The notes: a model not told the origin generated them from the letters alone. Shown: positions 8,561-18,034, counted from the first letter of the stretch. The stretch is DNA of 64,000 nt from Mycolicibacterium frederiksbergense (GCF_012223425.1 NZ_CP038799.1:3142107-3206106); one strand, 5' to 3'. Translations and numbers: made by a program.

Positions 8561-10360
8561 ATGCCCTATGACGTGATCATCCGCAACGGTCTGTGGTTCG
8601 ACGGGACCGGGCGCCCGCCGCTGACCCGCTCCCTGGGTATTCGCGATGGCCTCGTCGCCGAGGTGTCGGCCACTGCGCTGGACGAGACCGGTTGCCCCGA
8701 GGTCATCGACGCGACCGGCAAATGGGTGACCCCCGGTTTCATCGATGTGCACACCCACTACGACGCCGAGGTGCTGCTCGACCCGGGTCTGCGCGAATCG
8801 GTGCGCCACGGTGTCACCACCGTGCTGCTCGGCATGTGCTCGCTGTCCACCGTGTACGCCGATACCGAGGACGCCGCCGACCTGTTCAGCCGCGTCGAGG
8901 CCGTGCCGCGGCAGTTCGTGCTCGGTGCGCTGGCCGAGCACAAGACGTGGTCGAACCCCGCCGAGTACGTGGCCGCCATCGACGCGCTGCCGCTGGGCCC
9001 GAACATCGCCTCGCTGCTGGGGCACTCGGACCTGCGCGCCTCGGTGCTGGGACTCGACCGTGCCACCACCCGTGACGTGACGCCCACCGAGGCCGAGCTG
9101 GAGACGATGGCGCAGCGCCTCGATGCCGCGCTGGACGCCGGGATGCTCGGCATGTCCGGGATGGACGCCGCCATCGACAAACTCGACGGCGACCGGTTCC
9201 GGTCCCGAGCCTTGCCCTCCACCTTCGCCACCTGGCGCGAACGTCGCCGGCTGATCAAGGTGCTGCGCCGGCGCGGCCGCATCCTGCAGAGCGCACCGAA
9301 CGTCGCCAAGGCCCATGAGGCGTTGAACTTCTTCCTGGAGAGCAGTGCAATGTTCGGCCGTCGGCGCGGGGTGAAGATGAGCCTGCTGGTCTCGGCCGAC
9401 GCCAAGTCCGCACCCGGGGCCGTGCACGTGCTGGGCCGCGGTACCCGGCTGTTGAACCGGTTACTGGACGCGAAGGTGCGGTTCCAGCATCTGCCGGTGC
9501 CGTTCGAACTGTATTCCGACGGAATCGATCTGCCGGTGTTCGAGGAGTTCGGGGCTGGTACGGCGGCGCTGCACCTACGCGATCAGCTGGAGCGCAACAC
9601 GCTGCTCGCCGACCCCGAATACCGCCGCCGGTTCCGCAGGTCCTTCGACCGCCGCAAGCTCGGACCCGCGTTGTGGCACCGCGACTTCCACGACGCCAAG
9701 ATCGTGGGCTGCCCCGATGCGTCGTTGATCGGCAAGAGTTTCGGTCAGATCGCCGATGAGCGCGGTATCCACCCGCTGGACGCCTTCCTGGACGTGCTCG
9801 TGGAGAACGGCGAGCGCAATGTGCGGTGGACGACCATCGTGGCCAACCATCGCCCGAAGCAGCTCGACAAGCTCGCCGACGAGCCGTCGGTGCACATGGG
9901 GTTCTCGGATGCCGGTGCGCACCTTCGCAATATGGCGTTCTACAACTATGCGCTGCGGCTGCTCAAGCGGGTGCGCGATGCCGATGAGGCGGGCCGGCCG
10001 TTTCTCACCCCGCAACGCGCGGTGCACCGGCTGACGGCCGAGGTGGCCGATTGGTTCGGGCTGGACGCCGGCACCTTGCGCCGCGGTGACCGTGCCGACT
10101 TCGTGGTGATAGACCCAGTTGCGCTGAATGATTCGGTCAACGCCTATCACGAGTCGACGGTGTCCTTCTATGGTGACCTGAGCCGCATGGTGAACCGCAA
10201 TGACGAGACCGTCATCGCCACCGGAGTCAACGGCCAGGTGGTGTTCACCCGGGGCGAGTTCCGCGACGGTTACGGCAGCACGGTCCGGTCCGGGCGTTAT
10301 CTGCGCGCCGGCGCATCGGAGTCCCCGTCGCTCCGCGCGCCCCGGTCGACCACCGTCTGA
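8561..10360 (+). CDS. Amidohydrolase family protein (N-acyl-D-amino-acid deacylase-like)
   Basis: A 599-residue member of the metal-dependent amidohydrolase superfamily, D-aminoacylase branch. The metal-binding HTHYD motif is near residue 66 (FIDVHTHYDAE). A GHSDLRASVLG segment follows near 149, and the conserved SDAGAH, with the catalytic Asp, lies near 449. These enzymes hydrolyse amide bonds of N-acyl-D-amino acids or related compounds in the cytoplasm. The C-terminal GDRADFVVIDP segment closes the beta-sandwich as in the family. A TetR gene starts 1 bp after its stop, so the two form an operon. The natural substrate is unknown. Confidence 0.85.
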   Translation: MPYDVIIRNGLWFDGTGRPPLTRSLGIRDGLVAEVSATALDETGCPEVIDATGKWVTPGFIDVHTHYDAEVLLDPGLRESVRHGVTTVLLGMCSLSTVYADTEDAADLFSRVEAVPRQFVLGALAEHKTWSNPAEYVAAIDALPLGPNIASLLGHSDLRASVLGLDRATTRDVTPTEAELETMAQRLDAALDAGMLGMSGMDAAIDKLDGDRFRSRALPSTFATWRERRRLIKVLRRRGRILQSAPNVAKAHEALNFFLESSAMFGRRRGVKMSLLVSADAKSAPGAVHVLGRGTRLLNRLLDAKVRFQHLPVPFELYSDGIDLPVFEEFGAGTAALHLRDQLERNTLLADPEYRRRFRRSFDRRKLGPALWHRDFHDAKIVGCPDASLIGKSFGQIADERGIHPLDAFLDVLVENGERNVRWTTIVANHRPKQLDKLADEPSVHMGFSDAGAHLRNMAFYNYALRLLKRVRDADEAGRPFLTPQRAVHRLTAEVADWFGLDAGTLRRGDRADFVVIDPVALNDSVNAYHESTVSFYGDLSRMVNRNDETVIATGVNGQVVFTRGEFRDGYGSTVRSGRYLRAGASESPSLRAPRSTTV

Positions 10361-10361
10361 G

Positions 10362-10946
10362 ATGGCCCGCACCCAGCAGCAGCGCCGAGCGGATACCATC
10401 GCGCGGCTGCTCGACGCCAGCATCGAGACCATCGTCGAGATGGGTTACGCGCGGGCATCGGCGGCGGTCATCGCCAAGCGGGCCGGCCTTTCGGTCGGCG
10501 CGTTGTTCCGGCATTTCCCGACCATGGGGGACTTCATGGCCGCCACCGGGTATGAGGTGCTGCGCAGGCAGCTGGAATCGTTCAGCAAGCAGGTGGCCCA
10601 GATCCCGAGCGGTGAGCCGGCGCTGCCCGCAGTGCTCTCCGTGCTGCGCGATATCACGGCCAGCGACACCAACGCCGTGCTCTATGAATTGATGGTCGCC
10701 GCCCGGACCGATGAAAAGCTGCGCGCCACACTGCATGTCGTGCTCACCGAATACAGCGCAAAGATCTTCGATGCCGCCGGCGCGGTCGCGCCCACAGATG
10801 GGCTCCCCGGCGACGCCCGGGCTGTGCTGACGGCGATCCTGACGAACACGTTCGACGGTGCGGCCATCCTGCGGCCGGTGATGACCGACCCGGAGTTCGA
10901 GGAGCGCAAACTCGCGATGCTGGCCGATCTGCTCGGCCGCTACTGA
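10362..10946 (+). CDS. TetR/AcrR family transcriptional regulator
   Basis: A 194-residue TetR regulator. The helix-turn-helix is clear (ASAAVIAKRAGLSVGALFRH, about residues 30-49), followed by a helical ligand domain. The ATG is 1 bp after the amidohydrolase stop, so it is translationally coupled. I chose this start over a longer in-frame extension, which would run inside the amidohydrolase gene and lacks regulator sequence. It probably autoregulates the pair through the palindrome at 8531-8540. It converges with the transporter gene, directly abutting it. Confidence 0.88.
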   Translation: MARTQQQRRADTIARLLDASIETIVEMGYARASAAVIAKRAGLSVGALFRHFPTMGDFMAATGYEVLRRQLESFSKQVAQIPSGEPALPAVLSVLRDITASDTNAVLYELMVAARTDEKLRATLHVVLTEYSAKIFDAAGAVAPTDGLPGDARAVLTAILTNTFDGAAILRPVMTDPEFEERKLAMLADLLGRY

Positions 10947-12197
10947 CTACCCGCGGTCGGCTCTGGCCAGTGCGTACAGATGCACGGCGATGCCCACGAT
11001 CGGCCCGCACAGCAGCGCGATGACGGTCCGGGTCTCCAGGTCAAGCGGGAGCAGCAGCAGCGCCACCGCGGCCAGCGTGGCGCCGACCCACCCCGCCGCA
11101 TACGCGCGGTGCAGCGCCGCCGCGACGGCAGCCGCACCGGTGAGGGTGAGCAGGGCGATGGCCACCGCACCCGCGGTGAACCAGGCCAGCAGCCCGCCCG
11201 CGATCTGATAGTCGGGGCCGAAGGCGCTGCGCAGCAGCCACGGTCCGGCCGACCAGGCGGCCACCACACCAACGCCGCCGATCGTGGTCACCGCCACGGC
11301 CGGCACCACCAGCGCTCGCAGACGACGGTGGCTCTGGTCCACGAAGTGCGCGATCAGGTTGCCCTGCATGGCGGTCAGCGGTACCAGCAGCGGTGCCCGG
11401 GTGAGTGTCACCGCCAGGATCACCACACCCCCTGCCGCGCCGAGCTCACCGGTGGTGGCCTTGAGCAGCACCGGGAAACCCATGATGAGGACGGCGCTGG
11501 CGCCGGCCGCGGCCACCGAGTGGAAGGCTCCGGTCAGAAAGGTCCGGGCGCTGCCCGCGGCGGTCAGCCGGGCCGCGTCCCGAGTGGCCGGCGAAAGCGC
11601 CAGCAGGATCAGCCAGGCCACCGACCCGGCGACGGTGGCCCACAGGAAACCCGCCAGCCCCCACCCCAGCACGAAGGCGGTTGCGGCGATCGCCACCCGA
11701 AACACCGCATCGGTCACCATCAGCGATCCGTACTGCGTCCAGCGGTCCACTCCGGCGAGCATCCCGAGCAGCGTTGCGTGCAAGCAGAATCCGGCCAGCC
11801 CGATGCTCAGCAGGACCACGCTCAGCAGCTGGTCCTCGGTGAACACCCGGGCCGACCACAGCGGCGCGGTGACCGCGATCAGCACCGCTGAGCCGATGCC
11901 GACGACGGCGGCGATCCGCATGGGCCGCGTGGTCGCGGCGGGACGGTGTTGCCCACGCATCGCGCGGACCTCGCGGGTGGATTCCTGCAACAGGCCGTTG
12001 GCGGCGCCGCTGACCAGACCGAACGCCCCCCAGAACACCCCGAACAGGGAGAACCCGGCCGGGTCCAGATCGCGGGCGGCCAGATAGAGCACGGCATACC
12101 CGCACAGCGCGGACAGTGCGGTGGCGATCCCGACGCGGGCGACGCTTCCCCGTGTCACCGGACCGCGGGCCGGCACCGCCGCGCTGGCGTCGGTCAC
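10947..12197 (-). CDS. Wzx/MATE-like polytopic transporter (putative flippase)
   Basis: A 416-residue membrane protein with about 12 hydrophobic segments. It resembles oligosaccharide flippases and MATE-type exporters in size, spacing of helices and its N-terminal RVGIATALSALCGY helix. It is the last gene of the operon NRPS - M1 peptidase - transporter. The GTG start overlaps the peptidase stop by 4 bp (GTGA). A longer frame reaching 12326 would run inside the peptidase gene and is rejected. The context suggests that it moves the product of the Pls-like synthetase, or its precursor, across the membrane. A generic lipid-linked glycan flippase role (as thought for Rv3630-like proteins) is the alternative. 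Confidence 0.72.
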   Translation of the reverse strand: MTDASAAVPARGPVTRGSVARVGIATALSALCGYAVLYLAARDLDPAGFSLFGVFWGAFGLVSGAANGLLQESTREVRAMRGQHRPAATTRPMRIAAVVGIGSAVLIAVTAPLWSARVFTEDQLLSVVLLSIGLAGFCLHATLLGMLAGVDRWTQYGSLMVTDAVFRVAIAATAFVLGWGLAGFLWATVAGSVAWLILLALSPATRDAARLTAAGSARTFLTGAFHSVAAAGASAVLIMGFPVLLKATTGELGAAGGVVILAVTLTRAPLLVPLTAMQGNLIAHFVDQSHRRLRALVVPAVAVTTIGGVGVVAAWSAGPWLLRSAFGPDYQIAGGLLAWFTAGAVAIALLTLTGAAAVAAALHRAYAAGWVGATLAAVALLLLPLDLETRTVIALLCGPIVGIAVHLYALARADRG

Positions 12198-13534
12198 AGG
12201 TCCGGTACGTCCTTGGAGTACAGCCAGCGGTCCCACAGTGCACGCAGCGACACGTCGGCGTGGTTGGCCGCCAGCCCGGTGAAGTCGTCGGTGACGGCCG
12301 TGCTGTGCCGGTACCGAGTGGTCCAATCACGAAGCAGCGCAAAGAAGTTATCGTCGCCGATCACGCCGCGCAGCGCGTGCAGGGTGAGCGCGCCCCGTTT
12401 GTACACCCGGTCGTCGAACATATCGGCCGGGCCCGGGTCGGTCAGCAGCAGGTTCTGGGGTGAGTCCTTCAGCCTGCGGTGATACGACCGTGCCCGCTCG
12501 TCGGCGGTGGGGCCGCCGGACTCCTCGGACCACAGCCACTCCGCGTAGCACGCGAACCCCTCGTGCAGCCAGATGTCACGCCAGCGGCGCACCGTCACCG
12601 AGTTGCCGAACCACTGATGGGCGAGTTCGTGGGCGATCAACCGCTCCGCGCTGCGCTTGCCGTCGCAATGGTTGGCCCCGAATATCGAAAGCCCTTGCGC
12701 CTCAAGCGGTATTTCCAGATCGTCATCGGTGACGACGACGGTGTAGCCGCCCGCGAGCGGGTAGGGGCCGAACTGGCGGGTGAACAGTTTCATCATCTGG
12801 GGCTGCCGGCCGAAATCGTGCTCGAAGTTGCGCCGCAACCGATCCGGGAGCACTGCGTGCATCGGCACCGGGCTCTTCTGTAGCCGGTGGCGGCTGTACT
12901 CGCCGATCTGCAGGGTGATGAGGTAGGTCGAGGTCGGCTCGGTCTGCTCGTAGACCCAGGTTGTGTGGCTGGCCCGCACCTGCTTGGACAGCAGTTCACC
13001 GTTGGCCAGCGCGTAGTACGGGCTGTCGGTACCGATCCGGATGTGGAAGCTCGCCTTGGCGGCCGGATGATCGTCGCACGGGAACCACGAGGCCGCGCCG
13101 TTGGGCTGTCCGGCCACCAGTGCGCCGTTGGACAACTCCTCGAAACCGACCTCGCCCCACAGAGTTCGCAGCGGTCTGGGCGTTCCGCCGTAGCGGACCG
13201 CGACGGTCATCGCCGCACCGGCGGGCAGCGTGGCGCCGAGCGTGATGTGTAGCTTGCCCGCCGACGTTCGGAACTGGGCGGGGCGCCGGCCGTTGACCGT
13301 CACCTTCGATACCGACAGCGCGTCGGACAGGTCCAGCGTGAAGGTGCGCAGTGCGGCCAGCGTCACCGTGGTGATCGTGGCGGTCCCGGCGAGCCGGTTG
13401 ATCGCCACCTTGTATTCGAGATCCAGTGCGTACCGCGACACCCGGTAGCCGAAGTTACCGTTGCGGGGCAGGTAGGGGTCGATGACCGGGGGCTGGTGTG
13501 CCGCCTTGCGGGCAGCTTTCTTGGCGGGCGTCAC
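12194..13534 (-). CDS. M1 family zinc metallopeptidase
   Basis: A 446-residue, short M1 peptidase; the PepN type is about 850. The zinc site is complete: HELAH (about residues 298-302) followed after 18 residues by the third ligand Glu in WLHEGF. The exopeptidase GAMEN motif is replaced by PLEAQG, with its Glu kept, as in other small actinobacterial M1 enzymes. No signal peptide is evident; the start is Lys/Ala-rich (TPAKKAARKAA). Both ends overlap neighbours by 4 bp, tying it to the synthetase and transporter. As I recall, the epsilon-poly-L-lysine-degrading enzymes of Streptomyces albulus are zinc aminopeptidases of this family, so a self-protection or trimming role on the synthetase product is inferred. 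Confidence 0.88.
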   Translation of the reverse strand: MTPAKKAARKAAHQPPVIDPYLPRNGNFGYRVSRYALDLEYKVAINRLAGTATITTVTLAALRTFTLDLSDALSVSKVTVNGRRPAQFRTSAGKLHITLGATLPAGAAMTVAVRYGGTPRPLRTLWGEVGFEELSNGALVAGQPNGAASWFPCDDHPAAKASFHIRIGTDSPYYALANGELLSKQVRASHTTWVYEQTEPTSTYLITLQIGEYSRHRLQKSPVPMHAVLPDRLRRNFEHDFGRQPQMMKLFTRQFGPYPLAGGYTVVVTDDDLEIPLEAQGLSIFGANHCDGKRSAERLIAHELAHQWFGNSVTVRRWRDIWLHEGFACYAEWLWSEESGGPTADERARSYHRRLKDSPQNLLLTDPGPADMFDDRVYKRGALTLHALRGVIGDDNFFALLRDWTTRYRHSTAVTDDFTGLAANHADVSLRALWDRWLYSKDVPDL

Positions 13535-16500
13535 CGGTCATGCTTCTTGGGCCGTTTGATCGTCCATGGCGCAATCGGGTTGCCCTGCCACCTGGTCCAC
13601 GGCGGCACCTCGTCACCACGCATCACCAGCGATGCCGGTCCGACGGTGGCGCCCTCGCCGATCCGCGATGCCGGCAGAGCCACGCAGTGCGGGCCCAGTG
13701 TCGCGCCCTCGTCGAGGATGACGGTGTCCATCCGCATGATCCGGTCGTGAAAGAGGTGGGTCTGCACCACACAGCCACGGTTGACGGTGCTGCCGTCGCC
13801 CAGGGTGATCAGGTCCGCCTCGGGCAGCCAGTACGTCTCGCACCACACCCCGCGGCCGATCTTCGCACCGAGCCCGCGCAGCCAGATGTTCATCACCGGG
13901 GTGCCGGTGGCGGCCCGGGCGAACCACGGTGCGGCCACCGTCTCCACAAAGGTGTCCGAGACCTCGTTGCGCCACACGAACGATGACCACAGCGGGTGCT
14001 CGATGGCGTCGATACGGCCCACCACAAGCCATTTCGCCGCCACCGCGATGGCTCCGGCCACCGCGCCGGCGATCAGGAGCACGAGGCCGCCCGCCAGCGC
14101 GGTCCAGCCGTAGCCGATGGCATCGGCCAACTGGTGCAGCGCGGCCAGCACCGCGACGCCGATCGCGAAGGTCACGATGACCGGGATGATGCGGCAGGTC
14201 TCCACGGCCGAGCGCATCACCCGCAGCTTGACCGACGGATTGAAGGTGCGGATCACATCGGCGGTGGTGGGTTTGCGGCGCAACCGGATCGGCGGGCTGC
14301 CCAGCCATGACGAGCCGGCCTTGGACTTGTGCGGTGCTGCCGACAGCACCGCCACCAGACCGTCGTCGGGGACCCGCCGTCCCGGCTGGGTGATACCGGA
14401 GTTGCCGAGGAACGCACGTTTGCCGATGGTGGCCTTCGCGACGTGGATCCATCCGCCGCCGAGTTCGTAGGAGGCCACCATGGTGTCATCGGCCAGGAAC
14501 GCGCCGTCCTGGACCTCGGTGAACTTCGGGGTCAGCAGTGCTGTCGAGATCTCGGTGTCCTTACCGATTTTCGCGCCGAGCAGGCGCAACCACCACGGTG
14601 TCAGCAGGCTGGCGTAGATGGGGAACAGGTAGTTGCGCGCCGCATCCATCAGCCGCTCGGTGGCCCACAACTGCCAGCCGACGCGGCTGCGCACCGGGTG
14701 ATAGCCCTCGGTCAGGCCTGCCGAGAGCAGGCGCACCCCGATCACCGTCAGCCCCGCGTACACCACCATCGCCACCAGTGCCGCCACCGGTGTCCAGGCC
14801 AGGGCCGGGAGCAGGGCGTCGGCCGGGGTGGCGGTACCGCGGATGGCCCAGCCAAGTACGGCGAGCCCGGCGGCCAGCGCGGCCAGCGGCAGCCCGCCCA
14901 GCAGCATCGACGTCACGCTGTAGAAGGCCACCCATACCGGTGCGCGGCCGGGCCGCTCCTGCGGCCAGGGATGGCGTGCCTTTCCGGATTTCGCCGCCGG
15001 CGAGCCCTTCCAGTACTGGCCGTTCTTCACCTTGCCGACGACACCGGAGCCCGCGGCGACATCGGCGTTCTTGCCGACGACCGCGCCCGGGAAGAGGGTG
15101 GTGCGTGCGCCGATGGTGGAGTCGTTGCCGACGGTGATCGGTCCGACATGGAACACGTCGCCGTCGATCCAGTGTCCGGTCAGGTCGACCTCGGGTTCGA
15201 TGGAACAGCGGTGGCCAAGGGTCAGCATGCCGGTGACCGGCGGTGCGGAGTGCAGGTCGACCCCTTTGCCGACCGTATTACCAAGGGCGCGAGCGTAATA
15301 CACCAACCACGGGGCGCCGGCCTGATTCTCCGCACCGCTGGCCTCGGCCAGTCGCTCGGCGAACCAGACGCGCAGATGCGCGCTACCGCCGCGGCGGTAG
15401 CTGCCCGGTTGCAATCCCGACAGCAGGGTGCGGGCGCCGAGTACGGCGATACCCATCCGGCCCGGCGGGGTGATGAAGATCAAGAAACCGGCGATGATCC
15501 ACCACCAGTTCGCCGTTGCCGCCCACGGCACCAGCTCGGTGGTGGCCGCGATGTTGTTGAGGATCGCCAGCCAGATCACCCACTGCAGGCCGGTCAGCGT
15601 CGCCAGCGGCAACGACATCGCCACCTGCGCCAGTTGGGTGAGAACGGGTGTCGGTGCCACATCGCGGCGCACCACCTCCGGGGGCGGGGCCAATTCGTCG
15701 AGATAGCCGGCCAGCGAGCCGAGCCGCGGATGGTCGTACAGATCGGCGACGGTCACCTGCGGATAGCGTCCGCGGACCGCGGTGACCAGCTGCGCGGCCG
15801 ACAGGGATCCGCCGCCGAGGGCGAAGAAATCGGCCTCCGGGCCATCCACCGCCGCGGCCAGCACATCGCGCCACAGGCCGGCCAGCCAGCCCATGGTGCC
15901 GCCGAGGTCGGGCTCCTCCTCCGCGGCTGCTCCGGGCGGGGGCCACGGCAGCGCGTTGCGGTCGACCTTGCCCGAGGTCCGGGTGGGCAGTTCGTCGAGC
16001 AGGACCAACCGGGGCACCAGCGCCGCGGGCAACGCGTCCGACAGCGCGGTGCGAGCCGCCGCCACGTCGAAGCCCGGGTCGGCACTGGCGATGTAGCCGA
16101 CCAGCAGGGGAGTGCCGCTGGTGGTACGGCGCACCGCGGCCGCCCCGCCGCTGACGCCGGGCAGGTTCACCAACGCGGCGTCCACCTCGCCCAGTTCGAT
16201 GCGGCGTCCGCCGACCTTGACCTGGTCATCGGCGCGACCCTGGAAGTACAGGCCGTCGGCCTCCAGCCGCACCAGGTCCCCGCTGCGGTAGGCGCGTTCC
16301 CAGCCCAGCGTCGGCATCGGGGCGTACTTCTCGGCGTCCTTCTCGGGGTCCAGGTAGCGGGCCAGCCCGACACCGCCGATGACGAGTTCGCCGGTGTCGC
16401 CCAGCCCGACCGGCAGCCCGTCCTTGTCGACGACGACGAGGTCCCAACCGGCCAATGGCAGCCCGATGCTCACCGCGGATTTTCCGTCCAGCGGCGCCGC

Positions 16501-17415
16501 GCAGGCCACTACGGTCGCCTCGGTGGGGCCGTAGGTGTTCCACACCTCGCGACCGTCGACGGCGAGGCGTTCGGCCAGTTCGGGTGGGCAGGCCTCGCCG
16601 CCGAAGATCAGCAGCCGGACCGCTTCCAGTGCCTCGGCGGGCCACAGCGCGGCCAGGGTCGGGACGGTCGAGACGACGGTGATGTCGCGGGTCACCAGCC
16701 ATGGACCCAGGTCCATACCGCTGCGCACCAGCGACCGCGGAGCGGGCACCAGGCACGCGCCGTGGCGCCAGGCCAGCCACATCTCCTCGCAGGACGCGTC
16801 GAAGGCGACCGACAGCCCGGCGAGCACCCGGTCACCGGGGCCCAGCGGCGAGTCCCGCAGGAACATCCGGGCTTCGGCGTCGACGAAGGCGGCGGCGTTG
16901 CGGTGGGTGACCGCCACACCCTTGGGTGTGCCGGTGGATCCGGAGGTGAAGATGATCCAGGCGTCGTCGCGGGTCAGCGGTGCCGCGGCCCGCCAGCCGC
17001 GCGAGGATCCCGGGCCGCGCACCAGGCCCGCGTCGGTGATGATGGCCACCACCTGTGCCTCCCCGAAGACGAGTGCGGCGCGTTCTTCGGGGTCGTCGGC
17101 GTCGACCGGGACGTAGGCGGCGCCGGTGGCCAGGGTGGCCAGGATCGCGGTGTAGAGCGCGTAGCTGCCCGAGGCCATCCGGATGCCGACGCGGTCGCCG
17201 CGGCCGATGCCGCGGGCCGCGAGCCACTGCACGCTCTCTTCGATATCGCTGACCAGTTCCGAATAGGTCAGCTGCACGTCGCCGTCATCGATCGCGGGGG
17301 CATCCGGGAAACGGTTCGCGGTGTCGTAGAGGACGTCGATCAGGGTCCGCGGGGGAGCTGCCGCCGGGGAAAGTAGGTACTGGGGAGGTATGGCCTGCCC
17401 GGGCTCCGCTGTCAC
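13531..17415 (-). CDS. Pls/PosA-type membrane non-ribosomal peptide synthetase
   Basis: A 1294-residue protein with the unusual architecture of epsilon-poly-L-lysine synthetase (Pls, about 1319). Residues about 20-495 form an adenylation domain with SGSTGTPKG (158-166), the FDAS motif with the amino-acid-binding Asp (near 205), YGPTEA (285-290), YRSGDL and the A10 lysine in SGKVDRN. A thiolation domain follows with the phosphopantetheine serine in GGGSL (about 530). The rest has about six membrane helices between left-handed beta-helix (LpxA-like) segments, corresponding to the tandem peptide-bond-forming domains of Pls. No condensation, thioesterase or epimerase domain is present. It should activate one amino acid and link it repeatedly at the membrane. 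Which amino acid is not readable by eye. GTG start; first gene of a three-gene operon. Confidence 0.87.
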   Translation of the reverse strand: MTAEPGQAIPPQYLLSPAAAPPRTLIDVLYDTANRFPDAPAIDDGDVQLTYSELVSDIEESVQWLAARGIGRGDRVGIRMASGSYALYTAILATLATGAAYVPVDADDPEERAALVFGEAQVVAIITDAGLVRGPGSSRGWRAAAPLTRDDAWIIFTSGSTGTPKGVAVTHRNAAAFVDAEARMFLRDSPLGPGDRVLAGLSVAFDASCEEMWLAWRHGACLVPAPRSLVRSGMDLGPWLVTRDITVVSTVPTLAALWPAEALEAVRLLIFGGEACPPELAERLAVDGREVWNTYGPTEATVVACAAPLDGKSAVSIGLPLAGWDLVVVDKDGLPVGLGDTGELVIGGVGLARYLDPEKDAEKYAPMPTLGWERAYRSGDLVRLEADGLYFQGRADDQVKVGGRRIELGEVDAALVNLPGVSGGAAAVRRTTSGTPLLVGYIASADPGFDVAAARTALSDALPAALVPRLVLLDELPTRTSGKVDRNALPWPPPGAAAEEEPDLGGTMGWLAGLWRDVLAAAVDGPEADFFALGGGSLSAAQLVTAVRGRYPQVTVADLYDHPRLGSLAGYLDELAPPPEVVRRDVAPTPVLTQLAQVAMSLPLATLTGLQWVIWLAILNNIAATTELVPWAATANWWWIIAGFLIFITPPGRMGIAVLGARTLLSGLQPGSYRRGGSAHLRVWFAERLAEASGAENQAGAPWLVYYARALGNTVGKGVDLHSAPPVTGMLTLGHRCSIEPEVDLTGHWIDGDVFHVGPITVGNDSTIGARTTLFPGAVVGKNADVAAGSGVVGKVKNGQYWKGSPAAKSGKARHPWPQERPGRAPVWVAFYSVTSMLLGGLPLAALAAGLAVLGWAIRGTATPADALLPALAWTPVAALVAMVVYAGLTVIGVRLLSAGLTEGYHPVRSRVGWQLWATERLMDAARNYLFPIYASLLTPWWLRLLGAKIGKDTEISTALLTPKFTEVQDGAFLADDTMVASYELGGGWIHVAKATIGKRAFLGNSGITQPGRRVPDDGLVAVLSAAPHKSKAGSSWLGSPPIRLRRKPTTADVIRTFNPSVKLRVMRSAVETCRIIPVIVTFAIGVAVLAALHQLADAIGYGWTALAGGLVLLIAGAVAGAIAVAAKWLVVGRIDAIEHPLWSSFVWRNEVSDTFVETVAAPWFARAATGTPVMNIWLRGLGAKIGRGVWCETYWLPEADLITLGDGSTVNRGCVVQTHLFHDRIMRMDTVILDEGATLGPHCVALPASRIGEGATVGPASLVMRGDEVPPWTRWQGNPIAPWTIKRPKKHDR

Positions 17416-17524
17416 TGTTACAAACTACTAAGCCACCCGACCGGCCCGCGCGCGGCGCGCTGCCCCGCCATGTTGCGTTCAAGTCGTGGTGATCGCAACC
17501 GTGGGCGGGTCGTGCCCCTCTTCG

Positions 17525-17536
17525 TAGCGTGGCGGG
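17525..17536 (+). promoter_or_regulatory. -10 box, leaderless start of the 17537 gene
   Basis: TAGCGT (17525-17530) matches TAnnnT and ends 6 nt before the GTG start, predicting a leaderless transcript. The 121-bp gap to the divergent synthetase gene holds both promoters. No other gene is seen in it. Confidence 0.5.
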
Positions 17537-17944
17537 GTGCGGTTATTCGTGGCGGATGAAGCGTGGAGTGAACTGACCTGCGGTCCCGAGCCGGTGGTCC
17601 GGGTGGCCGCCGACGACCTGCAGCAAGCCCGCCGGGCCCGTGCCCGGCTCCGCGATGACGACGGCGATGTGGCGGTGATCCTGGACGTCACGGTCGCGGT
17701 CGCCGGGGATGTGCGCGCCGCCTGTGCCTCGTTCGGCACCGACGAGTCCGTCCGCGGTGTGCGCTACGCGGGCACCGTGCGCGGGCTGGCCGGTCTGATC
17801 GCCGATATCGAGACCGCCGGGGTGGCCGACGGCGTCACGCTGGTGGGCGTCGCGTCACCGCCGAGCGCCACACCGCTGGACCTGGCTGAGATCGGCCGTA
17901 CCGTGCTGGCGGTTCTCGAGCAGCGCAGCCGAATCTGCGCTTAG
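17537..17944 (+). CDS. Hypothetical protein
   Basis: A 135-residue soluble protein with no family I recognise. It alternates beta-strand and helix segments (VAVILDVTVAV near residue 45-55; GVTLVGVASPP near 97-107), suggesting an alpha/beta fold. It has no signal peptide or membrane helix. The acceptable codon use and a good -10 box 6 nt before the GTG start support it as real. It is divergent from the Pls-like operon and precedes the aldehyde dehydrogenase gene by about 90 bp, but has its own promoter. Confidence 0.6.
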   Translation: MRLFVADEAWSELTCGPEPVVRVAADDLQQARRARARLRDDDGDVAVILDVTVAVAGDVRAACASFGTDESVRGVRYAGTVRGLAGLIADIETAGVADGVTLVGVASPPSATPLDLAEIGRTVLAVLEQRSRICA

Positions 17945-17961
17945 CGCGGGGCCGTCAGATT

Positions 17962-18027
17962 GATTCATGCACTGCATTAGTTGGCACTGAATCGGTCTTG
18001 GACATGAATGGATCGGCGTCTTAGCGT
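17962..18027 (+). promoter_or_regulatory. Promoter and possible operator of the glucarate-pathway ALDH operon
   Basis: TTGGAC (17998-18003) and TAGCGT (18022-18027), 18 bp apart, lie 7 nt before the chosen ATG, predicting a leaderless mRNA. Upstream is an inverted repeat GATTCA (17962-17967) and TGAATC (17988-17993) with an AGTTGG element between them. AGTTGG-like and TGCA/TTGAT elements recur before gudD, so a shared regulator (the IclR or LysR protein of the island) may bind here. Confidence 0.5.
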
Positions 18028-18034
18028 TAGAGCC

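Noticed and set aside
12198..12326. Upstream extension of the transporter gene
   Set aside because: It lies inside the M1 peptidase gene, has no membrane-protein sequence, and the GTG at 12197 gives a normal 4-bp overlap.
14329..17376. Very long open frame on the plus strand opposite the synthetase gene (over 1000 codons)
   Set aside because: It is the antisense shadow of a GC-rich gene. Its product is His/Gln/Arg/Gly-rich low-complexity sequence, while the minus-strand frame has full adenylation and carrier motifs.
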